Below are positions 35,430-44,900 of a stretch of 56,656 nucleotides of DNA, piece after piece. How positions within the stretch are numbered: the first letter of the stretch is position 1; the number at the start of each line of letters is the position of its first letter. The notes beneath the pieces were generated by a model. That model was not told where the DNA came from. It searched no databases and worked only from the letters and a program-made list of their open reading frames with translations. A program made the position numbers and the translations under genes. Source of the stretch: an uncultured Mucilaginibacter sp. (lineage in GTDB: Bacteria > Bacteroidota > Bacteroidia > Sphingobacteriales > Sphingobacteriaceae); assembly GCF_946481715.1 (NCBI RefSeq), contig NZ_CAMLOV010000012.1:1-56656 (forward strand), in the 5' to 3' direction.

Positions 35430-36752
35430 TTATTTCTCTTTTGTAAATACAAACTCCCCGCCGCCCTGTTTCAGGGTAAACTGGCCGTCTGCCGGCCTAA
35501 ACTCCATTACTACTCCCGCCCTTTCGAAAGTGAATTTATTAGGATCACTTGTTGCATCCAACGGAAAAGATGATTGCCCCGTAGCCTGGGCCATAAGCGT
35601 ATTACCGTCTTTAGTCACAGTTATTTTGATGGGAAGATTTGGGCAGGCATATGTACCTGTAAATTTATCCAGGTCGACGCCTTTGCCGGCGGTAAACGAC
35701 GGGATGGTAAACGGCACTTTAAAATAGCTGCTCAGAGCCGCGATGCCGATATCGTTAATATTATAGCTTCCGCCGTTTTTTATGTAGCAAACCGCCAGTT
35801 TCTCATCAGGGAAATAGCCCAGCGAGGATAGAAAACCATCTATCCCGCCATTATGCCCGTAACCGGTATGGCCGTTAAAAGGCATAACAAACAGCGGCAT
35901 ACCAAAGTGGTCTTGCTGCGCCTTCATTTTCTCCAGGCTGGCAGCGCTCAGCAATTTCCCGTTAAACAGGGCGTATATAAAGGCATTAAGGTCTGTTGGG
36001 GTTGATACCATGGAACCTGCGCCTGCCGGGATGCTCATATCGGTTTCGGGGTTTTGCTTCCAGTCGTTGCCATGTTCAAAAGATAAGGCCTCGTTTTTGG
36101 CGGCGCTTGCTTTGCCTCCGTAATAGGTATCCTTTAAACCTATCTTATCAGTAATCCTGGCCTTCACAATATCTGCATAAGGCTTACCGGTTATCTTTTC
36201 TACAATGTACCCTAATAACAGAAAATTTGTATTGCTGTATTCATCTTTAATACCCGGCTCAAAATCAATCGGCATGGCCTTAATACGATCTAGCATTTGC
36301 TCGTGCGTTTGCGGGATAGCCTCGTAACTGCCATAAGCAGCATCGTTGGTGAAGTTATGCAAACCGCTGTGGTGGTTCAGCATATTGGCAATAGTAATTT
36401 TTGCCGCGTTGGGTATTTGCGGGTAAAATTTATCAAGCGTAGTTTCCAGCGTGAGTTTTTTCTCTTCTATCAACTGAAAAACCATAATGCCGGTAAATAT
36501 TTTGCTGATAGAGCCGATGCGGTATTTAGTGTGGGCATCTGCAGGATGGCTGCCACCAGCCGCAACAAAGCCAACAGATTTTTGATAGATCACCTTGCCG
36601 TCTTTTGAGATAGCCAGGCTACCCATTGTTTTATTGTTTGCGGCAAGCACATCCAGCAGGCTATCCAGTTTAGGTTTGTTAATATCCTGTGCCCTAACTG
36701 CGCTGCCCAGGCATAACGGAAGTATTAAAAGTGCAAGTATTTTCTTGATCAC
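35430..36752 (-). CDS. exported serine hydrolase (class C beta-lactamase / esterase fold)
   Basis: The protein has a signal peptide (IKKILALLILPLCLGSAVRA, then QD) and a penicillin-binding-like hydrolase domain. The nucleophile motif SxxK is GSISKIF, the YxN motif is YSNTNF, and the third box is GHTGYGHNGG (HxG in place of KTG). A C-terminal lipocalin-like domain follows (LDKFTGTYACPNLPIKITVT). Such enzymes act as esterases, peptidases or beta-lactamases; which one is not clear here. The start is taken as GTG at 36752, since no ATG precedes the signal peptide and the longer TTG frame adds unrelated residues. Confidence 0.85.
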   Translation of the reverse strand: MIKKILALLILPLCLGSAVRAQDINKPKLDSLLDVLAANNKTMGSLAISKDGKVIYQKSVGFVAAGGSHPADAHTKYRIGSISKIFTGIMVFQLIEEKKLTLETTLDKFYPQIPNAAKITIANMLNHHSGLHNFTNDAAYGSYEAIPQTHEQMLDRIKAMPIDFEPGIKDEYSNTNFLLLGYIVEKITGKPYADIVKARITDKIGLKDTYYGGKASAAKNEALSFEHGNDWKQNPETDMSIPAGAGSMVSTPTDLNAFIYALFNGKLLSAASLEKMKAQQDHFGMPLFVMPFNGHTGYGHNGGIDGFLSSLGYFPDEKLAVCYIKNGGSYNINDIGIAALSSYFKVPFTIPSFTAGKGVDLDKFTGTYACPNLPIKITVTKDGNTLMAQATGQSSFPLDATSDPNKFTFERAGVVMEFRPADGQFTLKQGGGEFVFTKEK

Positions 36753-36997
36753 GTTGGTAGGTTTTAGGAATGTATTAATTGGAGTAGGATTTGCGGCAAA
36801 TGTTACCAAAAGTACTGAAATTATACTTAAGCGTAGCGTATCGCAGTTGAATGCTCAGCACACCCATGGCGAGGCCAGTCTGGATTTTAGGAAACCCCAC
36901 AATTTCTCTTCGGTTAATTGTATTTTGTTAAATAACGTTAAACGACACAATTTTTCACGGTTCTGCCGTTTCAGGTACTCAACAAAAAAAATATATA

Positions 36998-37543
36998 ATG
37001 AACAAGAAAACAACACTCTTCGCACTCCTTTTAACGGCATTCGCCTTATTTACCGGCGTTCGTTCCAACGCGCAGTCCATCCAAAAAAGCAAACTTCGGT
37101 TCGGAATTGGTTTAGATGGGCTATTGCCTGTTGGCAACTTAAGCAACACCACCAATTTTGGTTTAGGTGTAACTCCCCGTCTGCAGTACGGTATAGCAAA
37201 CAATGTAGCCCTAACCTTTACATCAGGAATTTATCACTTTTTCCCGAAAGACCTCTACTTTCAAAACGGCACACAATCTATTAAATACCAAACTGATTTA
37301 GACCTTATCCCGGTGAAGCTGGGCATCAAAGCATTTATAACTTCAAATATTTACATCGGTGCCGAAGCAGGTATAGGTTTCCAGGTTGATAACGGCGGCG
37401 GTGATTCAAAATTTCTGGCTTCAGGCGGCATTGGCTACGCAAGCAAAAAGTGGGACATTGGAGCGCGTTACGAAAGCTTCGCTGGTAATGGTTATCGAAA
37501 CGGGATAATTGGTTTGCGTATAGCTTACGGTTTCGGCTTGTAG
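36998..37543 (+). CDS. outer-membrane beta-barrel protein
   Basis: The 181-residue protein has a signal peptide (MNKKTTLFALLLTAFALFTG, cleavage near SNAQS). The rest alternates amphipathic strands with aromatic ends (LRFGIGLDGLLPVGNL, FGLGVTPRLQYGIANNVALT, IGAEAGIGFQVD, WDIGARYESF). It finishes with IIGLRIAYGFGL. This fits the small OmpW/OmpA-barrel type of outer-membrane protein. Ligand and role are unknown. A GC-rich hairpin lies just downstream. Confidence 0.82.
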   Translation: MNKKTTLFALLLTAFALFTGVRSNAQSIQKSKLRFGIGLDGLLPVGNLSNTTNFGLGVTPRLQYGIANNVALTFTSGIYHFFPKDLYFQNGTQSIKYQTDLDLIPVKLGIKAFITSNIYIGAEAGIGFQVDNGGGDSKFLASGGIGYASKKWDIGARYESFAGNGYRNGIIGLRIAYGFGL

Positions 37544-37555
37544 TGAATATATTGG

Positions 37556-37589
37556 ATACCCCCCCTTTCATAACTGTAAGGAGGGGTAT
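37556..37589 (+). terminator. hairpin terminator after the beta-barrel gene
   Basis: ATACCCCCCCTT (37556-37567) and AAGGAGGGGTAT (37578-37589) pair with one mismatch around a loop of 10 nt, followed by TTTACTATTT. Confidence 0.6.
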
Positions 37590-37675
37590 TTACTATTTGC
37601 TGCCATTACCCTCTTAGCAACCGGATGCGGAGCACTGGGTCTATGCGGATACGAGAAAGTCGTTGATTTCGGACA

Positions 37676-38119
37676 TTATTTAAAACGGATCATAGATAAC
37701 ATCTCGCCCTTTTCCAATTCGTGCGCGGCGTAGTACAAGCTTAGCTCGTGGCCGGCCTTTTTCTTTTGCCAGTGCAGCAGCTCTTTTACCGGCACCGTCA
37801 TTCGTTGGCCGGCATCTGCAAATGTCCATTTAAACAGGGTTTCGCCCAGCTCGTCTTTCAGCGTAATACTGCGGCTCGTGCCCGTGCCTTTATTTCCGCA
37901 ATGGGTGTAGGCTATCTGCAACTGGTCGTCCTCCTTGGCTTTGTCCAGCGGCAATACCCGCAGATTTAAGGGCTGGTTTACATATTGCTTGGCCAGCAAT
38001 TTGTTATTTAAATAAAACTCGTAATAGTCAAGCCCAAAGCGATTCGCGGAACTTGATGTGGTAAAACCAAGCGTAATGAGCGCAATCAGCAGCGCTCCCA
38101 TAAATTTAATCTTTTTCAT
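37676..38119 (-). CDS. exported protein of unknown function
   Basis: The 147-residue protein has a signal peptide (FMGALLIALITLGFTTSSSA) and a mature part with a beta-rich look (YEFYLNNKLLAKQYVNQPLN, DQLQIAYTHCGNKGTGTSRS, LGETLFKWTFADAG). The single Cys is in YTHCGNKG. No family is recognised. It is convergent with the beta-barrel gene, and its upstream spacer contains a dispersed hairpin repeat. Confidence 0.65.
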   Translation of the reverse strand: MKKIKFMGALLIALITLGFTTSSSANRFGLDYYEFYLNNKLLAKQYVNQPLNLRVLPLDKAKEDDQLQIAYTHCGNKGTGTSRSITLKDELGETLFKWTFADAGQRMTVPVKELLHWQKKKAGHELSLYYAAHELEKGEMLSMIRFK

Positions 38120-38230
38120 AATATTTGTTTTTTAGGCAATAGTAGAGCGATAGTCTGGGCGGGCAAAAATTAGTAGAGCAACAACCAAAATAGTAGATGT
38201 AATGATTAGGTCGCTGGCGACAAATTGGTG

Positions 38231-38305
38231 TAGAGACGCATTATTCTGCGTCTCCCGCAGAGCAAGCGAGCATTCGTTTAATAACATACATTCGTTCAGA
38301 GACAG
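38231..38305. repeat. GAGACGCA hairpin repeat, copy 2
   Basis: Arms GAGACGCA (38233-38240) and TGCGTCTC (38247-38254) are followed by CCGCAGA, GCGAGCATTCG and CATTCGTTCAGAGACA. The order and spacing match the copy at 35087-35160, so it is a dispersed element of about 75 bp. Confidence 0.7.
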
Positions 38306-38387
38306 AAAATATTGTGCCGCTACGTTTATCTCCCCTCACCAAAAAATTCTCCCCAATCCCTTTAATGCTAATTAATTCTAATAACTT

Positions 38388-38395
38388 TATATTTG
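38388..38395 (+). promoter_or_regulatory. -7 promoter box of ftsK
   Basis: TATATTTG is an exact match to the Bacteroidota -7 consensus TAnnTTTG and lies 25 bp upstream of the ftsK ATG. A clear -33 TTG is not seen. Confidence 0.5.
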
Positions 38396-38420
38396 CAATA
38401 AAACGTGCGGAGAAAGCAGG

Positions 38421-40985
38421 ATGCCAGTAAAAGGAAACCAGTTCAGAACAAATAGCTTTAAGGATGATGATGCACCACGCAAGCCGGGCGCTAAAACCGA
38501 AAGGCCAAAACCTATAAAACAACAGGCTGAGCGCCTGCCCATTTTCGATCTGCGCGACGGGCGTATCCTAAAAATAACGGGGCTGTTTTTTTTAGTGCTG
38601 TCTATCTTTTTCCTGATAGCATTTACCTCGTATTTATTTACCTGGCAGCAAGACCAAAGCTACGTGTCGCCTGCAAACGGCGGCTGGCATAACATGTTCA
38701 AATCCAGTAAAGAACTTATCGAAAGCGGCATAACCAACCCTATTGATAACTGGCTGGGCGTATTTGGCGCGCTGCTGGCAAACCAGTTTGTTTACGAGTG
38801 GTTTGGCGTGGCCTCGTTCCTGTTTGTCTTCATTTTCTTTGTTATCGGCTTTTGGCTGGTGTTTAAAATAAAGCTATTCTCCGTTGCCAAAATGCTGGCT
38901 TATAGCCTTTTTGCCATTGTATTTTTATCGGTAACTATTGGTTTCATACACGCCATGGTAGCAGACTACCCTCACTTTTTAGAGGGCGAATTTGGCTACT
39001 GGAGCAACCGCCTGCTAAGCGTACAGGTAGGCCACGCCGGCACCGGCGGCATACTGGCATTTGCAGGTTTAACCGTGCTGGTGATTGCTTATAATATAGA
39101 TTTTAAACTACCCGCCCGTAAAGACAGGAGCACCAATCCCATTGAGGTTAACGAGGTTTCGCCAGAACCGGTTGATTTGGAGGATGAAGATGTATCCTTA
39201 CCGGTGGAGTGGCCAACAGGCAACCGCCCACGGACAACCGTAAACCAAACACTGGTAAATACCGAGCCGCTAAAACAGCAGCCCATGGTGCAAAATGTGA
39301 GCAAACACGAACCATTGGTTTTAACGCCCGAGCCATACGCGCCGAGCGAGCCCGAGGAAGATAATGAGATACCGCTGACCATTGACGTAGTACGCCCTAC
39401 CCCTATTTTAAACATCGAAAAAAGCGACGACGATAAAGCACAATCGCTGGTTGACCAGTTTGGCACGTACGACCATAAGCTGGAGCTGGCATCGTACAAA
39501 TACCCTACGCTGGATCTGTTAGAGAACTACGGCTCCAACAAGATACCGGTAAACAGCGACGAACTGGAGGCTAACAAAAACAAGATCGTTGAAACGCTGA
39601 ACCATTATAATATCGAGATAGATAAGATAAAAGCCACCATTGGTCCAACGGTTACGCTGTACGAAATTATCCCCGCCCCGGGCGTACGGATCTCCAAGAT
39701 CAAGAACCTGGAGGATGATATCGCCCTGAGTTTGGCTGCCCTCGGTATACGTATCATTGCCCCTATGCCGGGCAAGGGTACAATTGGTATTGAAGTACCT
39801 AACCAGCACCCCGAGATGGTATCGATGCGCTCGGTTTTGGCCACCGAAAAATGGCAGAGTAACACCATGGACCTGCCTATTGCGCTGGGTAAAACCATCA
39901 GCAACGAGGTGTTTATTGCCGATTTGGCCAAAATGCCCCACTTACTGGTTGCGGGTGCGACCGGGCAGGGTAAGTCGGTAGGTATTAATGCCATTTTAGT
40001 GTCGCTGCTTTACAAAAAGCACCCTTCGGAGTTGAAGTTTGTGCTGGTTGACCCGAAGAAGGTGGAGCTTACGCTGTTCCGCAAGATAGAGCGGCATTTC
40101 CTGGCCAAACTGCCTGATGAGGCGGACGCTATTATCACCGATACCAAAAAGGTGGTGAATACGCTCAATTCGCTTTGTATTGAGATGGACCAGCGTTACG
40201 ACCTGCTGAAAGATGCCCAGGTACGTAACCTGAAGGAATACAATGCAAAATTCGTAAACCGCAAAATAAGCAACCCCGAAATACACCGTTACCTGCCCTT
40301 CATTGTGCTTATCATTGATGAATTTGCCGATTTAATGATGACGGCCGGCAAAGAGGTAGAGCAGCCGATTGCGCGTATTGCGCAGCTGGCCCGTGCGGTG
40401 GGTATCCATTTGGTTATTGCCACGCAGCGCCCATCGGTAAACGTTATTACCGGTACTATTAAGGCCAACTTCCCGGCAAGGCTTGCCTTTAGGGTATTGT
40501 CTAAGATAGATTCGCGCACCATACTTGATGCCGGCGGCGCCGATCAGCTGATAGGCCGCGGGGATATGCTCCTCTCCACCGGCAGCGATTTGATTCGCTT
40601 GCAGTGCGCCTTTGTGGATACACCGGAAGTTGAAAAGATATCAGAATTCATAGGCAATCAGCGTGGCTACGCCACCGCCATGTACCTGCCCGAATACGTG
40701 GGCGAGGGCGAAGCAGGCAGCAGCGCCAAAGAATACGACCCGGACGACCGCGACCCGATGTTTGAGGAAGCTGCCCGTTTAATAGTGCTTCACCAGCAGG
40801 GCTCCACTTCGCTTATCCAGCGCAAAATGAAACTGGGCTACAACCGGGCAGGCCGCATCATCGACCAGTTAGAGGCGGCGGGAATTGTTGGGCCATTTGA
40901 AGGCAGCAAGGCTCGCGATGTACTTTACCCGGACGAATACAGCCTGGAACGCCACCTGGAAACCCTGCAAAAACCGAGGGATTAA
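38421..40985 (+). CDS. ftsK: FtsK/SpoIIIE-family DNA translocase
   Basis: FtsK pumps chromosomal DNA at the division septum. The 854-residue protein has four N-terminal membrane helices (about residues 50-215), then an acidic Pro/Glu linker (about 225-320). The motor follows, with Walker A LLVAGATGQGKSVGINA near residue 512 and Walker B VLIIDEFADLMM near 630. The last ~65 residues form the winged-helix gamma domain (RLIVLHQQGSTSLIQRKMKL, then GYNRAGRIIDQLEAAGIVG). It is short for an FtsK but normal for Bacteroidota. A LolA-like gene follows after 145 bp, an arrangement seen in other bacteria too. Confidence 0.96.
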   Translation: MPVKGNQFRTNSFKDDDAPRKPGAKTERPKPIKQQAERLPIFDLRDGRILKITGLFFLVLSIFFLIAFTSYLFTWQQDQSYVSPANGGWHNMFKSSKELIESGITNPIDNWLGVFGALLANQFVYEWFGVASFLFVFIFFVIGFWLVFKIKLFSVAKMLAYSLFAIVFLSVTIGFIHAMVADYPHFLEGEFGYWSNRLLSVQVGHAGTGGILAFAGLTVLVIAYNIDFKLPARKDRSTNPIEVNEVSPEPVDLEDEDVSLPVEWPTGNRPRTTVNQTLVNTEPLKQQPMVQNVSKHEPLVLTPEPYAPSEPEEDNEIPLTIDVVRPTPILNIEKSDDDKAQSLVDQFGTYDHKLELASYKYPTLDLLENYGSNKIPVNSDELEANKNKIVETLNHYNIEIDKIKATIGPTVTLYEIIPAPGVRISKIKNLEDDIALSLAALGIRIIAPMPGKGTIGIEVPNQHPEMVSMRSVLATEKWQSNTMDLPIALGKTISNEVFIADLAKMPHLLVAGATGQGKSVGINAILVSLLYKKHPSELKFVLVDPKKVELTLFRKIERHFLAKLPDEADAIITDTKKVVNTLNSLCIEMDQRYDLLKDAQVRNLKEYNAKFVNRKISNPEIHRYLPFIVLIIDEFADLMMTAGKEVEQPIARIAQLARAVGIHLVIATQRPSVNVITGTIKANFPARLAFRVLSKIDSRTILDAGGADQLIGRGDMLLSTGSDLIRLQCAFVDTPEVEKISEFIGNQRGYATAMYLPEYVGEGEAGSSAKEYDPDDRDPMFEEAARLIVLHQQGSTSLIQRKMKLGYNRAGRIIDQLEAAGIVGPFEGSKARDVLYPDEYSLERHLETLQKPRD

Positions 40986-40994
40986 ACCCTCGGT
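40973..40994 (+). terminator. hairpin over the ftsK stop codon
   Basis: ACCGAGGG (40973-40980) and CCCTCGGT (40987-40994) pair perfectly, with the stop codon TAA (40983-40985) in the loop. No T-run follows, so it may slow the ribosome or protect the mRNA end more than terminate. Confidence 0.4.
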
Positions 40995-41130
40995 GCATAA
41001 ATGCACTCTAAGTTTATAAAAACGACCCTTTTTTCGCCCATTATGCGAATTCCACGGAAATTTACGCAAGTAAAAATGACGTATTCCAAAACAATCGGCG
41101 AAAATATGTGTCTGCTTTAACACACCGAAC

Positions 41131-41799
41131 ATGAAAAAATTAACACTATTGATATTGGCATCGGCGCTCTCTTTCACCGCTGCCTTCGCCCAAAAAGATA
41201 CCGACGCAAAGCTGATTTTAAACAAGTTAAGCAAGCAGTACCGCAGCTACGACGCCGTAAAAACCGACTTTACTTTGCTGATTGATAACCCGCAAGCTAA
41301 CATCAAACAAACACAAACAGGTACGCTTATCGCCAAATCGAAAACCAACAAATACAAGGTAACTATCTATCAAACAGGCAAATCCGTATCGCAGGAAATC
41401 ATCAGCGATGGCAAAAGCCAGTGGACTTACCTTCAAGATGCCAACGAAGTACAATTAGCCGATGCCGATAACAGCGAGGAAGGCTTTAACCCGGCCAAAA
41501 TATTCACCATGTACGAGAAGGGTTACAAGTACGTTTACACAGGCTTGCAAAAGGCCGGCGGTAAAACTTACCAGGCGATAGACCTCACCCCCGAAGACAG
41601 CAAAGCTACCTTCTTTAAAGTACGCCTGCTGGTGGATAAGCTTAAAAACCAGCTATATAGCGCCATGATATTTGATAAAAATGGCAGCCATTATACCTAC
41701 ACTTTGAAAACATTTGCTCCGGTTAAAGGCGTAGCAGATGGTACTTTCGGTTACGATAAAAAGGCACACCCGGGCGCGGAGTTGGTGGATCTGAGGTAA
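41131..41799 (+). CDS. lolA: LolA-like outer-membrane lipoprotein carrier
   Basis: The 222-residue protein has a signal peptide (LTLLILASALSFTAAFAQ). Its LolA-type beta half-barrel includes LNKLSKQYRSYDAVKTDFTL, GTLIAKSKTNKYKVTI, ISDGKSQWTYLQDANEVQLA and the terminal FAPVKGVADGTFGYDKKAHP. LolA ferries lipoproteins across the periplasm. Bacteroidota LolA-like proteins are divergent, so a related carrier role is possible. Its position after ftsK supports the call, and a strong terminator follows. Confidence 0.85.
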   Translation: MKKLTLLILASALSFTAAFAQKDTDAKLILNKLSKQYRSYDAVKTDFTLLIDNPQANIKQTQTGTLIAKSKTNKYKVTIYQTGKSVSQEIISDGKSQWTYLQDANEVQLADADNSEEGFNPAKIFTMYEKGYKYVYTGLQKAGGKTYQAIDLTPEDSKATFFKVRLLVDKLKNQLYSAMIFDKNGSHYTYTLKTFAPVKGVADGTFGYDKKAHPGAELVDLR

Positions 41800-41828
41800 C
41801 GCAAATTAGAGATTAAAATAGATTTTTT

Positions 41829-41868
41829 ATATGGCGATGGGTAAAACCTATCGCCATATTTTTTTTGT
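41829..41868 (+). terminator. rho-independent terminator of lolA
   Basis: ATATGGCGAT (41829-41838) and ATCGCCATAT (41850-41859) pair, with GGG opposite CCT inside, followed by a run of eight T. It separates lolA from the giant-adhesin array. Confidence 0.9.
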
Positions 41869-41889
41869 ATAAAGAAATAAACAACTGTT

Positions 41890-41952
41890 GATTTTCTTTT
41901 GTAAAAATTTTGTTATAAAACAATTATCAATAGTTAAAAGTATATAGCTTTG
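41890..41952 (+). promoter_or_regulatory. promoter region type A, giant gene 1
   Basis: TAGCTTTG (41945-41952) matches TAnnTTTG. The preceding stretch (TGATTTTC, TGTAAAAAT, TATAAAACAAT) closely parallels the region before giant gene 3 (50039-50101), but not that before genes 2 and 4. Confidence 0.5.
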
Positions 41953-41970
41953 ATTAAAACCAAACTACCT

Positions 41971-44900
41971 ATGAACCTGAATCTTACCACGGCTGCGCAC
42001 CGCATTGCTACCCAAAAAAATCAAATCGATTTTAAGAAAATCGCATTATTAATTATTGGAATTTGCCTGTTTACCGGCTTTATGCAGGGACATGCTACGG
42101 CAGGTGCGGCAAAAAAAAACAAGCCTCTATTTTTATCAAACAATGCAAGGCTATCAAAATTAACCGTAAGCTTAGGCACGCTTTCGCCGGCATTCGATCC
42201 TGGCCGGACAAACTACACCGATACCATCGCCAATGCTGCAACATCGGTAAAAGTTAGCCCTACACGCGAACAAAGCGGTGCCACTATAAAAGTTAACGGC
42301 GTTACCGTTGCCTCCGGTGCTCAATCGGCAAACTTGACGGTGTCGCCCGGCAATGGCCATACCAACATTACTATTGTGGTAACGGCTGAAGATGGTGTCA
42401 CTACAAAAACTTATATTATATCGGTACACCGTTTAGACAACAGGACCACGGTAACAAGCATAGATCTAATAGAAGATCCGTCCGTTGGCGGCCCCAATCC
42501 TAATCAAATAATCCCGGCTTTTTCTGATGCTGTTACTAATTACACCTACGCCAATGCTTTCTACCCGGCTAACGATTCACTTTACCTATCAATTGTAAGG
42601 CGCGCCATACATGGGCCTGTAACTATTAAGGTAAACGGTATAACCGCTCCGCCAGAACCCTACAACATCTACATTGGCTACCGGTGTTTTATCCCTTTGC
42701 ACGAGGGCACAAATAATGTTGACGTGGTGGTTACCGCGGAGGATAAAGTGACCACAAAAACCTTTCATTTTACCATACAACGGCCTTACAACACCGCCGA
42801 CCTGTCTCAATTGGAATACTATCTGGCCGACCCTGATTTTTATATTAAGCCCTTATTCTCCAAAGATTCGCTTAATTACCTGGCAGTTACAAAACCGGAT
42901 ATAAACAGCATTTATTTGGGCCCTAAAGTGATAGACCCGTATGCCATCATTAAAATAAACGGCGTTACAGCAACAAGCGGGGCAAAATCGCCTCATTATA
43001 GCCTGGTTACCGGTACGCCCACGGCAACAGTTGTTGTTACGGCCCGCGATGGTATAACCACAAAAACCTATATTGTAAATGCGCGGCATGAGCGTTTGAA
43101 TGCTAACCTGGCAAGCGTTACACTCAGCACAGGCAGTTTATCGCCGGCGTTTTCTCCAACCAGAACTTCCTATACCGTTAAAGTAAGCAGTACTACTAAT
43201 GAGGTACAGCTTACTGCTACCTCCGAAGATTCAACCGCGACCTTCAAAGTGCATTCAAATACCGATCCGGCCCACCCTATCATAACTACGGGCAGCGTAA
43301 GAAAAACTATTGCATTTACCAAAAGGGGCCAGGTGCAGGCGGGGTTTTCTTTTGATGTTTTATCAACCGACTTTGATGCCACCCACACCAGCGGGAACAA
43401 GACCTATCACTTTACGGTTATCCGCACATCCAACAACACCAATCTGCGCGAACTGAGGATAAACAACGTTGTAATTGCACGCCAGTTAGATACCACCTTC
43501 GATTTTAAAACCACTGTATCAACCTCGTCAATTACGCTTAAACCTACCATTGAAGAATTGGGTACTACCATAAAAATAAACGGCATTACGGTTGCAAGCG
43601 GCACCACATCACCCAGCATACCTTTAGCTTTGGGTGATAACGCGATCAGCTTACTGGTAACAGCGCAGGATACTGCAATCACCCAAACTTATACCGCAAT
43701 AATAACCCGTGTACCGGGCAATAAGGCCGTATTGGCTGATATTGTGCCGAGCGCAGGCGAACTTTCGCCAGCATTTTCACCGGATAGCGTGAACAGTACG
43801 GTTACCGTGAGTACCAATACAACATCCATTAAAATAAAACCAGTGGCCGGCTTTACCTACCCTAACGTAACAGCCAAAGTAAATGGCGTACCGGTTGCTG
43901 CAGGTGCCGCATCGGCATCAATAACCTTAATTAAGGGTAATAACGTGATACCGGTTGAGGTTACCTCGGCCGATTCATCTCAAACTTTTACGTATATTGT
44001 TAATGTTGTCCGCCAAAATGCAAATGCGGATGTGGCCTCTATTACACTTAGCGAAGGCGAGTTGTCGCCGGTTGTATCTGCTAACGTACGCTCGTACAAG
44101 GCAACGGTAAGCAACGCAACCACCTCCATAACCATTTCGGCCATTGCGCAGGATACAGACGCAACGGTAGCCATATACAACAGCGTTGATACAGTGATAA
44201 TGGCTGATACAGGGCATTATAGTGTTAACTTACCCCTTACCATTGGCACAAATAACTTTACGATACGCGTTACATCGCGGACGGGGGGCGATGTAAGCTA
44301 TTATTCACTTCATATTATTCGCCCTTCCAATGTAGCGAGTCTTGCAAGCCTTTCTGTCAACACCGGTACATTATCCCCTGCTTTTGACCCAGGAACGTTA
44401 GATTATATGCTTCCGTTAAGCAACGAGATAAGAGCGATCAATATAACGGCTATCCCTACCGATCCAAATGCAACAATAAAAATAAACTTTTATCCATACC
44501 CGGCAGGCACAACCACTTTCAGCCAGTCGCTTGATCCTAACTCTAACATCATCGAAATTGCGGTAACCTCACAAGATAGATCGGAGACCTGGACATATGT
44601 TATACTTGCCAGGCCATCCAACAATACAAACCTGGACAACTTATCCATCAGCACGGGGCCGTTGTCGCCAGCGTTTGCCATCAATACCCTTAATTACACC
44701 GCATCGGTACCTGCCGCCACCACGTCAACCACCGTAATGCCCTATCCGCAAAACCCAAATGCGCGGATTACTGTAAACGGTATTCCGGTTGATTACAATG
44801 GCACAATGCCCACCATTCCATTGGCATTGGGTGCCAATACCATATCTACAGTAGTAACCTCGCAGGATGGTACCAAAGTGCGTACCTACAAAATTGTGGT

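Larger units (their letters stand above)
38120..38420. other. spacer between the exported protein gene and ftsK
   Basis: This 301-bp divergent spacer holds the second GAGACGCA hairpin copy (38231-38305) and a perfect TAnnTTTG box (TATATTTG, 38388-38395) 25 bp before the ftsK ATG. The remainder (38120-38230) is AT-rich, and I see nothing further in it. Confidence 0.6.

Noticed and set aside
37590..37720. Lipoprotein-like reading (LLFAAITLLATGCGALGLC) after the beta-barrel gene on the plus strand
   Set aside because: There is no start codon before it, a terminator-like hairpin precedes it, and it runs into the antisense exported-protein gene. It may be a remnant of a lost gene but cannot be supported.
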